DNA of 64,000 bases from Marinicauda algicola (GTDB taxonomy: Bacteria; Pseudomonadota; Alphaproteobacteria; Caulobacterales; Maricaulaceae), in NCBI RefSeq assembly GCF_017161425.1, contig NZ_CP071057.1, positions 2,667,501 through 2,731,500 of the forward strand. The letters run 5' to 3'. The notes below the pieces were generated by a model. That model saw only the letters and a program-made list of their open reading frames with translations, searched no databases and was not told where the DNA came from. The translations under genes were made by a program, and so were the position numbers. Shown piece by piece: positions 42,772-52,533 of the stretch. How positions within the stretch are numbered: position 1 is the stretch's first letter; the number at the start of each line of letters is the position of its first letter.

Positions 42772-44114
42772 GAGCGGTCACTTTCGGAGAGGTTGACGGA
42801 AGAGCCGCCGCCATGGCTGTCGCCGGAGCGCACCGCATGGGCGGCCATGGTGACGCCGTGGTTGAGCGCTTGGCCGCGTTTCATGCGCTGCGCCCAAGCC
42901 GGCGGGCCGCTGGCGGCGGAAGGTGTCGAGGCGGCGGCGTCAGCGTCGCCGCCGACCGTGCCCATGGTCGAAGAGCCGCCCGTGGCGCCGAAACCGCGTT
43001 TGACGCCGGCGGAGAAGCTGGACCTGACGCTGGCGGCGGCCCGGCGAAGGGGTGAGGACGCCGCGCCTCCTGCGGCGCGCGCGACGCCGCCAAGGCCGGA
43101 GGCGACGCCGGCCGCGCCCGACTGGCCGAGCGAGCCCATGCTGTAGGCCGCGGACGCAGCGCCAGCGGCAGAAGCGCCTCCCCGCACAGCGGCGGCGCCG
43201 CCGGCGAGCGCTGCGGCTCCGCCACGCGCGGCAAGACCAGCGGCCGCACCGCCGGCGAGAACCATGCCGCCTGCTACGAGACCTGTGCCGACGGCCGAGC
43301 CGGCGCCGAGTTGGGGACCGCCGCTCACCAGCCCATTGGCGATGCCGGGACCGAAGATGCCGAGGCCGAGCAAGGTGAGCGCCGCCAGCACGATCGCCAT
43401 GGCGTCGTCGATGGTCGGCGTCTGGCCGCCGAAACCGGCGGTGAACTGGCTGAACAACGTCGAGCCGATGCCGATGATGACGGCGAGCACCAGCACCTTG
43501 ATGCCGGACGAAATGACGTTGCCAAGCACCCGTTCGGCCATGAACGCGGTTTTGCCGAACAGGCCGAACGGGATCAGCACGAAGCCCGCGAGCGTGGTCA
43601 GCTTGAACTCAATGAGCGTGATGAAAAGCTGGATGGCGAGGATGAAGAAAGCGAGCAGCACCAGCGCCCAGGCGAACAAGAGGCAGGCGATCTGGATGAA
43701 GTTCTCGAAGAAGGCGATCCAGCCCATCAGGTCGGAGATGGATTCGAGCAGCGGCCGGGCCGCGTCGAGCCCGGTCTGCGCGACGCGGCCCGGCCGCATC
43801 AGATCCTGCGCGGAGAAGCCGGTGCCGGAGGCTTTCAGGCCGAGGCCCGCGAAGCTCTCGAAGACGATGCGCGCGAGATTGTTCCAGTTGCCGATGATGT
43901 AGGCGAACACGCCGACGAACAGAGTCTTCTTCACCAGGCGCGCGATGATGTCGTCGTCGGCGCCCCAGCTCCAGAACAGCGCGGCGAGCGTCACGTCGAT
44001 GACAATCAGCGTCGTCGCGATGAACGCCACTTCGCCGCCGAGCAGGCCGAACCCGGAGTCGATATAACTGGTGAAGACCGCTAGGAAATTGTCGATGACG
44101 CCGGAGCCGCCCAT
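42768..44114 (-). CDS. trbL: conjugal transfer protein TrbL (VirB6-type)
   Basis: TrbL is the polytopic VirB6-like channel protein. Of 448 residues, the first about 260 contain six or more membrane helices (for example FIATTLIVIDVTLAALFWSW, LLFAWALVLLAFFILAIQLF, LTTLAGFVLIPFGLFGKTAF). The remainder is a Gly/Ala-rich, low-complexity tail (about 265-420) ending in SVNLSESDRS, as usual for TrbL. Lies between the TrbK-like gene and trbF. Confidence 0.93.
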   Translation of the reverse strand: MGGSGVIDNFLAVFTSYIDSGFGLLGGEVAFIATTLIVIDVTLAALFWSWGADDDIIARLVKKTLFVGVFAYIIGNWNNLARIVFESFAGLGLKASGTGFSAQDLMRPGRVAQTGLDAARPLLESISDLMGWIAFFENFIQIACLLFAWALVLLAFFILAIQLFITLIEFKLTTLAGFVLIPFGLFGKTAFMAERVLGNVISSGIKVLVLAVIIGIGSTLFSQFTAGFGGQTPTIDDAMAIVLAALTLLGLGIFGPGIANGLVSGGPQLGAGSAVGTGLVAGGMVLAGGAAAGLAARGGAAALAGGAAAVRGGASAAGAASAAYSMGSLGQSGAAGVASGLGGVARAAGGAASSPLRRAAASVRSSFSAGVKRGFGATGGSSTMGTVGGDADAAASTPSAASGPPAWAQRMKRGQALNHGVTMAAHAVRSGDSHGGGSSVNLSESDRS

Positions 44115-44117
44115 GAA

Positions 44118-44396
44118 CTACGGCCTCTCGCTTGAAGCGGGCGTAGGTGTGCGGCCAAGGAAACGGTCGCGTGTCTCAGCCCAGACGCGCAGGCATTCGG
44201 CGTCGTTGGCCGCAGCCTCGCCGAGTTGCTGGCACCTGCGCTGACCTTCGCGCAGCGGGTCGCGCGAAGGTTCAAGAACGGGGGCCGGTCGCCGCGTCGG
44301 CGCATCGTCTTTTCGCGTCATCTCGATCGCCGTCGCGGTGATCGCGAAAGCGATGAAGATGACGGCGCCCAGCCGGGCCAGCATCTTGCCGTCCAT
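44118..44396 (-). CDS. TrbK-like entry-exclusion protein
   Basis: A 92-residue protein with an N-terminal membrane segment (MLARLGAVIFIAFAITATAI) and a short periplasmic part with two Cys (RRCQQLGEAAANDAECLRVW). Size, topology and position between trbJ and trbL match the alternative TrbK proteins of alphaproteobacterial elements, which are thought to prevent redundant mating. No lipobox is visible, unlike plasmid RP4 TrbK. Identification rests mostly on position. Confidence 0.75.
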   Translation of the reverse strand: MDGKMLARLGAVIFIAFAITATAIEMTRKDDAPTRRPAPVLEPSRDPLREGQRRCQQLGEAAANDAECLRVWAETRDRFLGRTPTPASSERP

Positions 44397-44406
44397 CAGC
44401 GCGTCC

Positions 44407-45183
44407 TCAGTTGCTACCGGCGGGGAACATGCGGGCGTTGCCGGGTTGGTATCCGGCGCCGGGCGTCAGGAACCGTCGGCGCTGTTCGCGGCCCTGTTCG
44501 GCGGCCGCCGCGCGCTCTGCTTCCAACAGCGCCTGCGCGCGGCCGTTCGCCGCCACGACCGCGGTGAGGTCAGCGAGCTGCTGCGCCTGTAGTGCGAGAA
44601 GCTGATTGCCGGCTTGCGTCGCCTGAAGCGCGCCAGTCGCGCCCTGGCTCTGCCCGACCAGCGCAGCCATCTCGGCGCGGTTGGTGTCGATGTTGCCGAC
44701 GACACCAGCCTGCACGCGCAAGGCGTCCTGAAGGCCAGCGACAGTGTTCTGCCAGCGGGAGCGAGCGTCGGCGACAAGCTGCTGGTCGCTCGTCGATAGC
44801 GAAATGTTGCGATATTGCTGCTGGAACGCCTGGTCGATCTGCTGGACGTCGAAGGCGATGCGTTGCGCCTGCGCCAGAAGCTGCTGCGTCCGCTGCACCG
44901 ATTGCTGGAGCTGCTGAAGCGAGGAATAAGGCAGGCTCGCGAGATTGCGCGCCTGATTGATGAGCATCTGCGCTTCGTTCTGAAGACTCTGAATCTGGTT
45001 GTTGATCTGCTCCAGCGCGCGAGCCGCCGACAGCACGTTCTCAGCATAGTTGGAGGGGTCGAACACGATGTCGCCGATGCCGAACAAGGCGTAAGCCGGC
45101 GGGGTCATCACCGGCGACAGCGCGACGGGCGCGGAGAGAATGGACGCGGCGAGAAGCGCCGCGCGCGAGCGACGGATATTCAT
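44407..45183 (-). CDS. trbJ: conjugal transfer protein TrbJ (VirB5-type)
   Basis: TrbJ is the VirB5-like minor pilus component. The 258 residues start with a signal peptide (MNIRRSRAALLAASILSAPV), then the typical GIGDIVFDPSNYAENVLSAA and a long Gln-rich helical domain (LEQINNQIQSLQNEAQMLIN, LQQSVQRTQQLLAQAQRIAF). Overlaps trbE by four bases. The C-terminus ends QPGNARMFPAGSN. Confidence 0.94.
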   Translation of the reverse strand: MNIRRSRAALLAASILSAPVALSPVMTPPAYALFGIGDIVFDPSNYAENVLSAARALEQINNQIQSLQNEAQMLINQARNLASLPYSSLQQLQQSVQRTQQLLAQAQRIAFDVQQIDQAFQQQYRNISLSTSDQQLVADARSRWQNTVAGLQDALRVQAGVVGNIDTNRAEMAALVGQSQGATGALQATQAGNQLLALQAQQLADLTAVVAANGRAQALLEAERAAAAEQGREQRRRFLTPGAGYQPGNARMFPAGSN

Positions 45184-47618
45184 GACGTGGTCTCCAGATT
45201 GGTGAGGTCGGGAATGAGGTCGGCGGCCCAGCCGACATCGCGGGCGCGTAGCCAGGCCGACAGGAAGCCGTCCGGGCCATGCTCGGCGAAGATCGTCTGG
45301 ATCGCGGTTTGATCGGATTTCGAGGACGCCGCGCAGAGCGCCAGCGCGACTTCGGAGAGCCCGAGATCGAACAGGCGGTTGCCGCGCCGTGATTGGCAGT
45401 AATAATCACGCTTGGGCGTCGCCCGCGCGAGGATTTCGATCTGCCGGTCGTTAAGACCGAAGCGGCGATAGATCGCGGTGATCTGCGGCTCGATGGCGCG
45501 CTCGTTCGGCAGCAGCAAGCGCGTCGGGCAGCTTTCGATGATCGCCGGCGCGATCGCGCTGCCGTCAATGTCGGACAGCGATTGCGTGGCGAAGATGACG
45601 GAGGCGTTCTTCTTCCTCAGCGTCTTCAGCCATTCGCGGAGCTGGCCGGAAAAGCCCTCGTCATCGAGCGCGAGCCAGCCTTCATCCACGATCAGCAAGG
45701 TCGGCCGGCCGTCAAGGCGATCACCGATGCGATGAAAGAGATAGGCGAGCACCGCCGGCGCCGCGCCCGAGCCGATCAGCCCTTCGGTCTCGAAGGCTTG
45801 CACGGCCGCATGTCCGAGATGTTCGGATTCCGCGTCGAGCAGGCGGCCGTAAGGCCCGCCGACGCAGAAGGGACGTAGAGCCTGCTTGAGATCGTTCGCC
45901 TGCAACAGCACCGCGAGGCCAGTGATGGTGCGTTCTTCGACTGGCGCTGAGGCGAGCGACGACAGCGCCGTCCAAAGATGCTCCTTCACCTCCGGCGTCA
46001 TCGCGACGCCCTCGCGCGCGAGAATGGCGCCGATCCAGTCTGCGGCCCACGCGCGCTCATGGTTTTCATGAATGCGGGCGAGCGGCTGAAGCGCGACGGA
46101 GGTCTCTGCCCCTTCGGTCAGGCCGCCGCCGAGATCATGCCAGTCGCCGCCCATGGCGAGCGCAGCGGCGCGGATCGAGCCGCCGAAATCGAAGGCGAAC
46201 ACTTGGCTTCGCGCATAACGCCGGAACTGCAAGGCCATGCAGGCGAGCAGCACGGACTTGCCCGCGCCCGTCGGGCCGACGACGAGCGTATGCCCGACAT
46301 CGCCGACGTGAAGAGAAAACCGGAACGGCGTCGAACCTTCGGTCCTGCCGTAAAGCAGTGGGGGCGCGCCGAAATGCTCGTCCCGTTCCGGCCCCGCCCA
46401 CACCGCCGAGAGCGGGATCATGTGGGCGAGATTCAATGTGCTGATCGGCGGCTGGCGGACATTGGCGTAGACATGCCCCGGCAATGAGCCGAGCCAGGCG
46501 TCGACAGCGTTGATGGTCTCGGTCATGCAGGTGAAGTCGCGACCCTGAACGACCTTCTCTGCCAGCCGCAATTTCTCATCCGCCATGCGCGGATCGGCGT
46601 CCCAGATGGCGATGCTCGCCGTCACATAGGCTTGGCCGGCATAGTCGGCGCCGAGTTCCTGCAAGGCGAGATCGGCATCGGCCGCCTTGTTCGCCGCGTC
46701 GGTGTCCACGAGGACGGACGCCTCGTTGGTCATCACCTCCTTGACGATCGCCGCGATGGATTTGCGCTTGGCGAACCATTGCCGCCTGATCTTGGTCAGC
46801 AGCTTGGTGGCGTCGGTCTTGTCGAGCAGGATCGCGCGCGTTGACCAGCGATACGGGAACGCCAGGCGATTCAGCTCGTCGAGAATCCCTGGAGTGGTCG
46901 CTGTCGGGAAGCCGACGATGGTGAGCACACGCAGATGCGCTTCGCCAAGGCGCGGTTCCAGCCCGCCGGTGAGCGGCTGATCGGCCAAGAGCGCGTCGAG
47001 ATATATCGGCGTTTCGGGCACGCGCACCCGATGGCGCTTGGTCGAGACCGTCGAATGCAGGAAGGTCAGCGTCTCGCCGTCGTCGAGCCAACGGCATTCG
47101 GGCATGAAGCCTTCGACGAGTTGGAGCACGCGATCAGTGCGGTCGGTGAAGGCCGACAATATCTCGCGCGGGTCGATGCCCGTTTGCTCGCGGCCCTCAT
47201 AGAGCCAGCTTTCCACGCGTGCCGCGTCCTCGGCCGGCGGCAGATAGAGAAAGGTCAGGAAATAGCTCGACTCGAAGTGCGCGCCGGCTTCCTCGAAATC
47301 GGCCTTGCGTTCCGCATCGACCAGCGCGGAGGCGGCGTCGCTGAAACGACTTGCCGGATAGATCGCCGCTTCGTGACGCTGTGCTTCAACGAAAATCGCC
47401 CAGCCAGAGCCGAGACGACGAAAGGCGTTGTTGAGCCGGCCCGCGACGGCGACCAGTTCGGCCGCAACGGCGCTGTCGAGGTCCGGTCCCCTGAATCGGG
47501 CGGTGCGCTGGAAGCTGCCGTCCTTGTTGAGAACGACGCCGTCTGCGGCGAGCGCCACCCAGGGCAGGAAATCGGCGAGCCTTGTGCTGCGGTTGCGATA
47601 TTCGGCGAGATTGATCAT
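45180..47618 (-). CDS. trbE: conjugal transfer ATPase TrbE (VirB4-type)
   Basis: TrbE is the VirB4-like AAA+ ATPase energising pilus assembly. The 812 residues begin MINLAEYRNRSTRLADFLPW, have the N-terminal CagE/VirB4 domain, the Walker A VVGPTGAGKSVLLACMALQF (about 445-465), Walker B RPTLLIVDEGWLALDDEGFS (about 635), and KKNASVIFATQSLSDIDGSA. Full-length and intact. Twelve bases separate it from trbD. Confidence 0.97.
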   Translation of the reverse strand: MINLAEYRNRSTRLADFLPWVALAADGVVLNKDGSFQRTARFRGPDLDSAVAAELVAVAGRLNNAFRRLGSGWAIFVEAQRHEAAIYPASRFSDAASALVDAERKADFEEAGAHFESSYFLTFLYLPPAEDAARVESWLYEGREQTGIDPREILSAFTDRTDRVLQLVEGFMPECRWLDDGETLTFLHSTVSTKRHRVRVPETPIYLDALLADQPLTGGLEPRLGEAHLRVLTIVGFPTATTPGILDELNRLAFPYRWSTRAILLDKTDATKLLTKIRRQWFAKRKSIAAIVKEVMTNEASVLVDTDAANKAADADLALQELGADYAGQAYVTASIAIWDADPRMADEKLRLAEKVVQGRDFTCMTETINAVDAWLGSLPGHVYANVRQPPISTLNLAHMIPLSAVWAGPERDEHFGAPPLLYGRTEGSTPFRFSLHVGDVGHTLVVGPTGAGKSVLLACMALQFRRYARSQVFAFDFGGSIRAAALAMGGDWHDLGGGLTEGAETSVALQPLARIHENHERAWAADWIGAILAREGVAMTPEVKEHLWTALSSLASAPVEERTITGLAVLLQANDLKQALRPFCVGGPYGRLLDAESEHLGHAAVQAFETEGLIGSGAAPAVLAYLFHRIGDRLDGRPTLLIVDEGWLALDDEGFSGQLREWLKTLRKKNASVIFATQSLSDIDGSAIAPAIIESCPTRLLLPNERAIEPQITAIYRRFGLNDRQIEILARATPKRDYYCQSRRGNRLFDLGLSEVALALCAASSKSDQTAIQTIFAEHGPDGFLSAWLRARDVGWAADLIPDLTNLETTS

Positions 47619-47630
47619 GTCGCGCTCCCC

Positions 47631-47912
47631 TCAGACCGTGAGATGACCGGGGATGCGCAGATGCCGGCGGCCGACATCCACGAAGAGCGGATCGCGCTTC
47701 GCCGCCCAGACGGCTGCGAAATGGCCGATCGCCCAGATGGCGAGGCCGACCAGCCAGAGCCGCAGGCCGAGGCCCACGGCGCCGGCAAGCGTGCCGTTCA
47801 TGATTGCGATGGCGCGCGGGGCGCCGCCGAGCAGGATGTGCTCGGTCAGCGCCCGATGGACCGGGACGACAAATCCCGGCACGTCTTCGGCTTGTTGCAG
47901 GAGGCCCGCCAT
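47631..47912 (-). CDS. trbD: conjugal transfer protein TrbD (VirB3-type)
   Basis: A 93-residue VirB3-like inner-membrane protein: VPGFVVPVHRALTEHILLGG is the typical N-terminus, followed by a hydrophobic hairpin (GAVGLGLRLWLVGLAIWAIG and HFAAVWAAKRDP) and DPLFVDVGRRHLRIPGHLTV at the end. A much longer overlapping frame exists in the same register but the ATG at 47912, overlapping the trbC stop by one base, is the right start. Confidence 0.92.
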   Translation of the reverse strand: MAGLLQQAEDVPGFVVPVHRALTEHILLGGAPRAIAIMNGTLAGAVGLGLRLWLVGLAIWAIGHFAAVWAAKRDPLFVDVGRRHLRIPGHLTV

Positions 47913-48244
47913 CAGACGAGCGCTCCGCCGCCGAACGAGAAGAACGACAGGAAGAAGGAGCTGGCCGCGAACGCGATCGACAGGCCGAACACGATCTGGA
48001 CGAGCCGCCGGAAGCCGCCCGACGTATCGCCGAAGGCCAGCGTCAGGCCCGTCACGATGATGATGATGACGGCGACGATCTTCGCCACCGGACCTTCTAT
48101 GCTTTCCAGGATCGATTGGAGCGGCGCCTCCCATGGCATCGACGAGCCTGCGGCGTGGGCGGCGGGCGTGATGAGAAGGCTGACGGTGAGAGCAGCGGCG
48201 GCTGTCGCCATGAGTTGGCCGCCGCGCGAAAGCGAACGGATCAT
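47912..48244 (-). CDS. trbC: conjugal transfer pilin TrbC (VirB2-type)
   Basis: TrbC is the major pilin precursor. The 110 residues contain a signal peptide (GGQLMATAAAALTVSLLITP with AHA cleavage), a short loop and two membrane helices (IVAVIIIIVTGLTLAFG and LVQIVFGLSIAFAASSFFLS). The start at 48244 overlaps the trbB stop by four bases; a long upstream extension in the same frame is the shadow of trbB. Confidence 0.92.
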   Translation of the reverse strand: MIRSLSRGGQLMATAAAALTVSLLITPAAHAAGSSMPWEAPLQSILESIEGPVAKIVAVIIIIVTGLTLAFGDTSGGFRRLVQIVFGLSIAFAASSFFLSFFSFGGGALV

Positions 48245-49224
48245 GATGGGTCTCCTGCGTGGTTGAGGGTTATCGAAGTGATGCGGTAGTCGCCGTCCGG
48301 GCCGAGCCCTTCGACGCGGGCGAGTTCGGCGAGTCGGCGCGACGCGCCCCGGCCCGCGAGCACGGCGATGAGGTCGATGGTCTCGGCGATCAGCGCGCGC
48401 GGGACGGTGACGACGGCTTCCTGGATGAGCTGTTCGAGCCGGCGCAGCGCGCCGATGGCGGTGCCGGCATGGATGGTGCCAATGCCGCCGGGGTGTCCCG
48501 TTCCCCACGCCTTGAGCAAGTCGAGCGCTTCGGCGCCGCGGACTTCGCCGATAGGAATGCGATCGGGTCGAAGACGAAGCGACGAGCGGACCAGATCGGA
48601 AAGCGTCGCGACGCCATCCTTCGTCCGCATGGCGACGAGGTTTTCCGCGCGGCATTGCAGCTCGCGCGTGTCCTCGATGATGACGACGCGATCGGCGCCC
48701 TTCGCCACTTCGGCGAGAAGCGCATTGGTCAGCGTCGTCTTGCCGGTCGATGTGCCGCCGGCGACGAGGATGTTGGCGCGCGATGCGACGGCCGCGCGCA
48801 GTGTCTCGGCCTGATCCGCCGACATGATGCCGGCGGCGACATAGTCGTCGAGCGTGAAGACGGCGACAGCAGGCTTGCGGATGGCGAAGGCCGGCGCCGT
48901 CACTACCGGCGGCAAAAGACCTTCAAAGCGTTCACCGGTTTCCGGCAGTTCAGCCGAGACGCGCGGACTGCCAGGATGTACCTCGGCGCCGACGTGATGC
49001 GCGACCAGGCGGACGATGCGCTCGGCGTCCGCTGCCGACAGCCGCTCGCCGGTATCGGACAGTCCCTCCGAGAGACGGTCGATCCACAGCCGGCCGTCCG
49101 GGTTGAGCATCACTTCGACGGTTGCGGGATCTTCCAGAAACCGGGCGATGGCAGGACCGAGCGCGGTGCGCAGCATGCGCGCGCCGCGCTGGATCGCCTC
49201 CGGTCTCTGGTGAGCAGCCGACAT
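48241..49224 (-). CDS. trbB: conjugal transfer ATPase TrbB (VirB11-type)
   Basis: TrbB is the hexameric VirB11-like traffic ATPase. The ATG at 49224 ([20 protein letters not shown]) gives 327 residues. It shows the N-terminal domain ([20 protein letters not shown]), Walker [21 protein letters not shown] (about 158), Asp box [20 protein letters not shown] and the His box [20 protein letters not shown]. First of the trbBCDEJKLFGI series, 145 bases after the CopG-like gene. Confidence 0.97.
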   Translation of the reverse strand: MSAAHQRPEAIQRGARMLRTALGPAIARFLEDPATVEVMLNPDGRLWIDRLSEGLSDTGERLSAADAERIVRLVAHHVGAEVHPGSPRVSAELPETGERFEGLLPPVVTAPAFAIRKPAVAVFTLDDYVAAGIMSADQAETLRAAVASRANILVAGGTSTGKTTLTNALLAEVAKGADRVVIIEDTRELQCRAENLVAMRTKDGVATLSDLVRSSLRLRPDRIPIGEVRGAEALDLLKAWGTGHPGGIGTIHAGTAIGALRRLEQLIQEAVVTVPRALIAETIDLIAVLAGRGASRRLAELARVEGLGPDGDYRITSITLNHAGDPS

Positions 49225-49369
49225 ATCGTCCCCGTTTCTTGATGGGGAGCGCGGCATGCGATCCCCGACGGGGATGATTAAAAGAGCCGGAAATCCGGTC
49301 GCTTCAACAAGTATCTAAGTGCTGGCGGCCATCGGCGGGAAACGGCGGGGAATAGGATGAGCGATATAT

Positions 49370-49831
49370 TCAGGTCTGATCGCCGTTCGTCTCAGACGCA
49401 TCAACATCGTCCTCGTTGCGCAGTGAGTCGATATCCCGCGACAACTCTTTCAGGAAGCGATCGCCCGTCGCCAATCTTCGGCCAAGCGATTGCAGGAAGC
49501 CGTCGAAGCGCTCGGCGCCTTTCGCGCGCGCCGAGACTTGCGCAGCTTCGGTAAGCGGCGGCGTGACGGTCAGCCAGAAGCGGATGAAGAGCGAAACGGT
49601 CTCGCCTAAGATGGCGAGATCTTCGTCGAGCCCGTCAATCTGGCGGCCGAGCTTGTCCATGCGCCGGGTCAGCGCCGCCTCCAGCCGCTCAGAAGCGTCG
49701 GCCGAGAGGAAGGATGCGACGGCGGCTTCGACAACAGCGGACTTCGAGACATTGCGCCGCGTCGCCAACGCATCGATCTTCTTCAGCAGCGCCGGATCGA
49801 AATAGACGTTCATGCGCGACTTGGTCTGCAT
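49370..49831 (-). CDS. CopG-family ribbon-helix-helix protein
   Basis: A 153-residue protein with an N-terminal ribbon-helix-helix domain (MQTKSRMNVYFDPALLKKID, ATRRNVSKSAVVEAAVASFL) and a longer helical C-terminal part (MDKLGRQIDGLDEDLAILGE, FLQSLGRRLATGDRFLKELS). A CopG-type gene between traG and trbB is a fixed feature of alphaproteobacterial conjugative elements; it likely represses the trb operon or helps the relaxosome. Nine bases follow traG. Confidence 0.87.
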   Translation of the reverse strand: MQTKSRMNVYFDPALLKKIDALATRRNVSKSAVVEAAVASFLSADASERLEAALTRRMDKLGRQIDGLDEDLAILGETVSLFIRFWLTVTPPLTEAAQVSARAKGAERFDGFLQSLGRRLATGDRFLKELSRDIDSLRNEDDVDASETNGDQT

Positions 49832-49840
49832 GGCGCGGTC

Positions 49841-51832
49841 CTACAGCTCGATGCCGTCGCTCGGGTTCATGGACGCCTGCCGTGCGACCATGCGCATCTG
49901 TTGGCGCATCGCGCGCGCCTTGGCGGCGTCAACATCCGGCTCGTCTTCCAGCACGTCGAACTCGTGATCGGGCGAACGCGGTGGCGCGACGATCTCTTCG
50001 TGCTCGGGCAGTTCAGGTTCACGGCGAATGCCGGCATTGGCCGGATCGCCGTCGCCGCCGTCATGTCCAGGGAGCCTCGTCGACTCGATCGGGGCGGCAA
50101 GCTCGCGGCTCGACCAGTCATCCGCTGATGTGGCGGGACCGGATTGCGGAATCACAAGGTCCGGCGGCGGCAGGATGCGCTCCTTGAACCGGCGATCCTC
50201 GAAATAGCGAGCCTTCTTCGCCCGGATCGGCGGCGCACCCGAAACCATGACGATCTCATCGGTCGGTGGAAGCTGCATGATCTCGCCGGGCGTCAGCAGC
50301 GGCCGCGCCGTCTCCTGTCGCGACACCATGAGATGGCCGAGCCAGGGCGCCAGTCTGTGCCCGGCATAGTTGGTGGAGTCGCGCAGCTCTGTCGCCGTGC
50401 CCAACGAATCCGATACGCGCTTGGCGGTGCGTTCGTCATTGGTGGCGAAGGCGACCCGGACATGGCAGTTGTCGAGGATAGAATTGTTCGGCCCATAGGC
50501 GCGTTCGATCTGATTGAGCGACTGCGCGATCAGGAAGGATTTGAGGCCGTAGCCCGCCATGAAGGCGAGCGCGGATTCAAAGAAGTCCAATCTGCCGAGC
50601 GCAGGAAATTCGTCGAGCATCAGCAGGAGTCGATGGCGTTTGCCCGATGCCTTCAACTCTTCCGTCAAGCGCCGGCCGATCTGGTTGAGGATCAGCCGGA
50701 TCAGCGGCTTGGTGCGGTTGATGTCCGATGGTGGAACCACGAGGTAGAGACTGGCTGGCCTCCGGCTGCCGACGAGATCGGCGATGCGCCAGTCGCAGCG
50801 CGCCGTCACCTTCGCCACGACCGGATCGCGATAGAGGCCGAGAAAGCTCATGGCGGTCGACAGCACGCCTGACCGTTCGTTCTCACTCTTGTTCAGCAGC
50901 TCGCGCGCGGCCGAGGCGACAACGGGATGAACGCCGGCTGCGCCGAGATGCGGCGCCGACATCATGGCGCGCAGTGTCGCTTCCACCGGGCGGCGGGGAT
51001 CGGACAGGAAGTTGGCGACGCCAGCCAACGTCTTGTCCGGCTCGGCGTAGAGGACATGCAGGATCGCGCCAACAAGAAGGCTGTGGCTCGTTTTCTCCCA
51101 ATGATTTCGCTTGTCGAGGCTGCCTTCCGGATCAACCAGAATGTCGGCGATATTCTGAACGTCCCTGACTTCCCACTCGCCGCGCCGAACCTCCAGCAGC
51201 GGATTGTAGGCGGAAGATTTTGCATTGGTCGGATCGAATAGCAGCACGCGGCCATGACGCGCGCGGAAGCCAGCGGTGAGCGTCCAGTTCTCGCCCTTGA
51301 TGTCGTGGACAATGCAGCTTCCCGGCCAGGTGAGCAGCGTCGGCACGACGAGACCCACACCCTTGCCGCTCCTCGTCGGGGCGAAGCACAGCACATGCTC
51401 CGGCCCGTCATGGCGTAGATAGTCGCGCTCGTGCTTGCCGAGCACGACGCCGTCGGGACCAAGCAGGCCCGCGGTGGCGATCTCCCTATCTTCGGCCCAC
51501 CGCGCCGAGCCGTAGGTCTCGATATTGCGTGCCTCCCTGGCGCGGATGATCGACATGAGGATCGCGACAGCGATGGCGAGCAATCCGCCCGACGCGGCGA
51601 TGGCCGCGCCTTCGATGAAGATGCCGGGTGCGTAGGCATCGAACGAGAACCACCACCAGAAGAAGGCCGGCGGATAATAGACCGGCCAGCCAGCCAGATC
51701 GAACCAGGGCGTTCCGAGCTGCGGCTGGAAACCGAGCCGCCACGCGGTCCATTGAGTCGCCGCCCAGGTCATCACCAGAATGATGGTGAAGACGACGGTG
51801 ATCTGACCCCAGAGGACGCGCGTTCCCGACAT
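49841..51832 (-). CDS. traG: conjugal transfer coupling protein TraG (VirD4-type)
   Basis: TraG couples the relaxosome to the type IV channel. The start at 51832 (MSGTRVLWGQITVVFTIILV) gives 663 residues. There are three or so N-terminal membrane segments (to about 95), the Walker A FAPTRSGKGVGLVVPTLLTW (about 148), Walker B LLLMLDEFPALGRLDFFESA (about 405), and the RecA-like core motif SFLIAQSLNQIERAYG. The C-terminal about 100 residues are acidic and variable. The ATG at 51850 is a possible six-residue longer start. Confidence 0.96.
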   Translation of the reverse strand: MSGTRVLWGQITVVFTIILVMTWAATQWTAWRLGFQPQLGTPWFDLAGWPVYYPPAFFWWWFSFDAYAPGIFIEGAAIAASGGLLAIAVAILMSIIRAREARNIETYGSARWAEDREIATAGLLGPDGVVLGKHERDYLRHDGPEHVLCFAPTRSGKGVGLVVPTLLTWPGSCIVHDIKGENWTLTAGFRARHGRVLLFDPTNAKSSAYNPLLEVRRGEWEVRDVQNIADILVDPEGSLDKRNHWEKTSHSLLVGAILHVLYAEPDKTLAGVANFLSDPRRPVEATLRAMMSAPHLGAAGVHPVVASAARELLNKSENERSGVLSTAMSFLGLYRDPVVAKVTARCDWRIADLVGSRRPASLYLVVPPSDINRTKPLIRLILNQIGRRLTEELKASGKRHRLLLMLDEFPALGRLDFFESALAFMAGYGLKSFLIAQSLNQIERAYGPNNSILDNCHVRVAFATNDERTAKRVSDSLGTATELRDSTNYAGHRLAPWLGHLMVSRQETARPLLTPGEIMQLPPTDEIVMVSGAPPIRAKKARYFEDRRFKERILPPPDLVIPQSGPATSADDWSSRELAAPIESTRLPGHDGGDGDPANAGIRREPELPEHEEIVAPPRSPDHEFDVLEDEPDVDAAKARAMRQQMRMVARQASMNPSDGIEL

Positions 51833-51954
51833 ACAGGCTCCAATCGGCAAAAGGGACGGAGCCGATCAGAGAATAGGCGTTCTGGCGAGACTCAACAGAA
51901 AAGAGCGGCGAGCGTGCCGCCGGATACCATGGCGAAGAAATAGGACGGTCGGCT

Positions 51955-52266
51955 TCAGTGCTGCGAGGTGTCTCGCGCTTCTTCGACCGCCTGTTCGAGT
52001 ATCCGGCGGTAGCCGTTCTTCGTCATCCATTGCGCGCGGGCGAGATGGCTTTCCCAGCAGCGCCGACATTGCGCTTCCTCGGCAGCCGGATCGCGATGGA
52101 GCACGATCCGCGCCACCTCCATCCAGTCGGCGCCTTCGGCCTGCGCGTCCAGAAGGCGTAGATAGGTCACGAAATGCGTTTCATCATAGGCTGTGATGTC
52201 GGGACAGACCGGCGCTTCGTCTTCGACGTCGGGATCAAGCTCCGGCCTCACGCGCATGGGACGCAT
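51955..52266 (-). CDS. DUF2285-like protein upstream of traG
   Basis: A 103-residue protein: PDITAYDETHFVTYLRLLDA, ADWMEVARIVLHRDPAAEEA, QCRRCWESHLARAQWMTKNG, YRRILEQ. This reads as a DUF2285-type domain, small DNA-binding proteins found next to traG in alphaproteobacterial elements. It is separated from traG by about 120 bases. The role in transfer control is inferred from context. Confidence 0.7.
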   Translation of the reverse strand: MRPMRVRPELDPDVEDEAPVCPDITAYDETHFVTYLRLLDAQAEGADWMEVARIVLHRDPAAEEAQCRRCWESHLARAQWMTKNGYRRILEQAVEEARDTSQH

Positions 52267-52483
52267 TCCTTTCTCGGCGAAACGCTCGCCACCCTACTTT
52301 GCAAGATTGAGCCGGGCATGACAGTGCGGACGAATCGCAGCCGGCGCTCCATTTTCGGGCGGGGGTCGGGCATGGTGCTTGTTCGCTGCTCCCCTTCGAG
52401 CGGGCTTGGTCGGCGGAGGTCTTTCCTGTGGACCGACTTGCGCCTGCGATCTACATGACGAATAGCATCAATCAAGCTGAATA

Positions 52484-52513
52484 GGAACGATCGTTCCTGG
52501 AACGATCATTCCT
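52484..52513. promoter_or_regulatory. two tandem 15-base palindromic operators
   Basis: GGAACGATCGTTCCT at 52484-52498 is followed without gap by GGAACGATCATTCCT at 52499-52513. The first is part of a perfect 16-base palindrome (52483-52498). The pair lies 20 bases before the XRE gene and between it and the DUF2285-like gene, so it is a likely binding site for the XRE protein, controlling both sides. Confidence 0.7.
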
Positions 52514-52533
52514 ATCTTGGTTCCCATCCCGCC

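Noticed and set aside
46935-48266. 443-codon plus-strand frame opposite trbE-trbC
   Set aside because: Crosses four overlapping transfer genes on the opposite strand; no domain.
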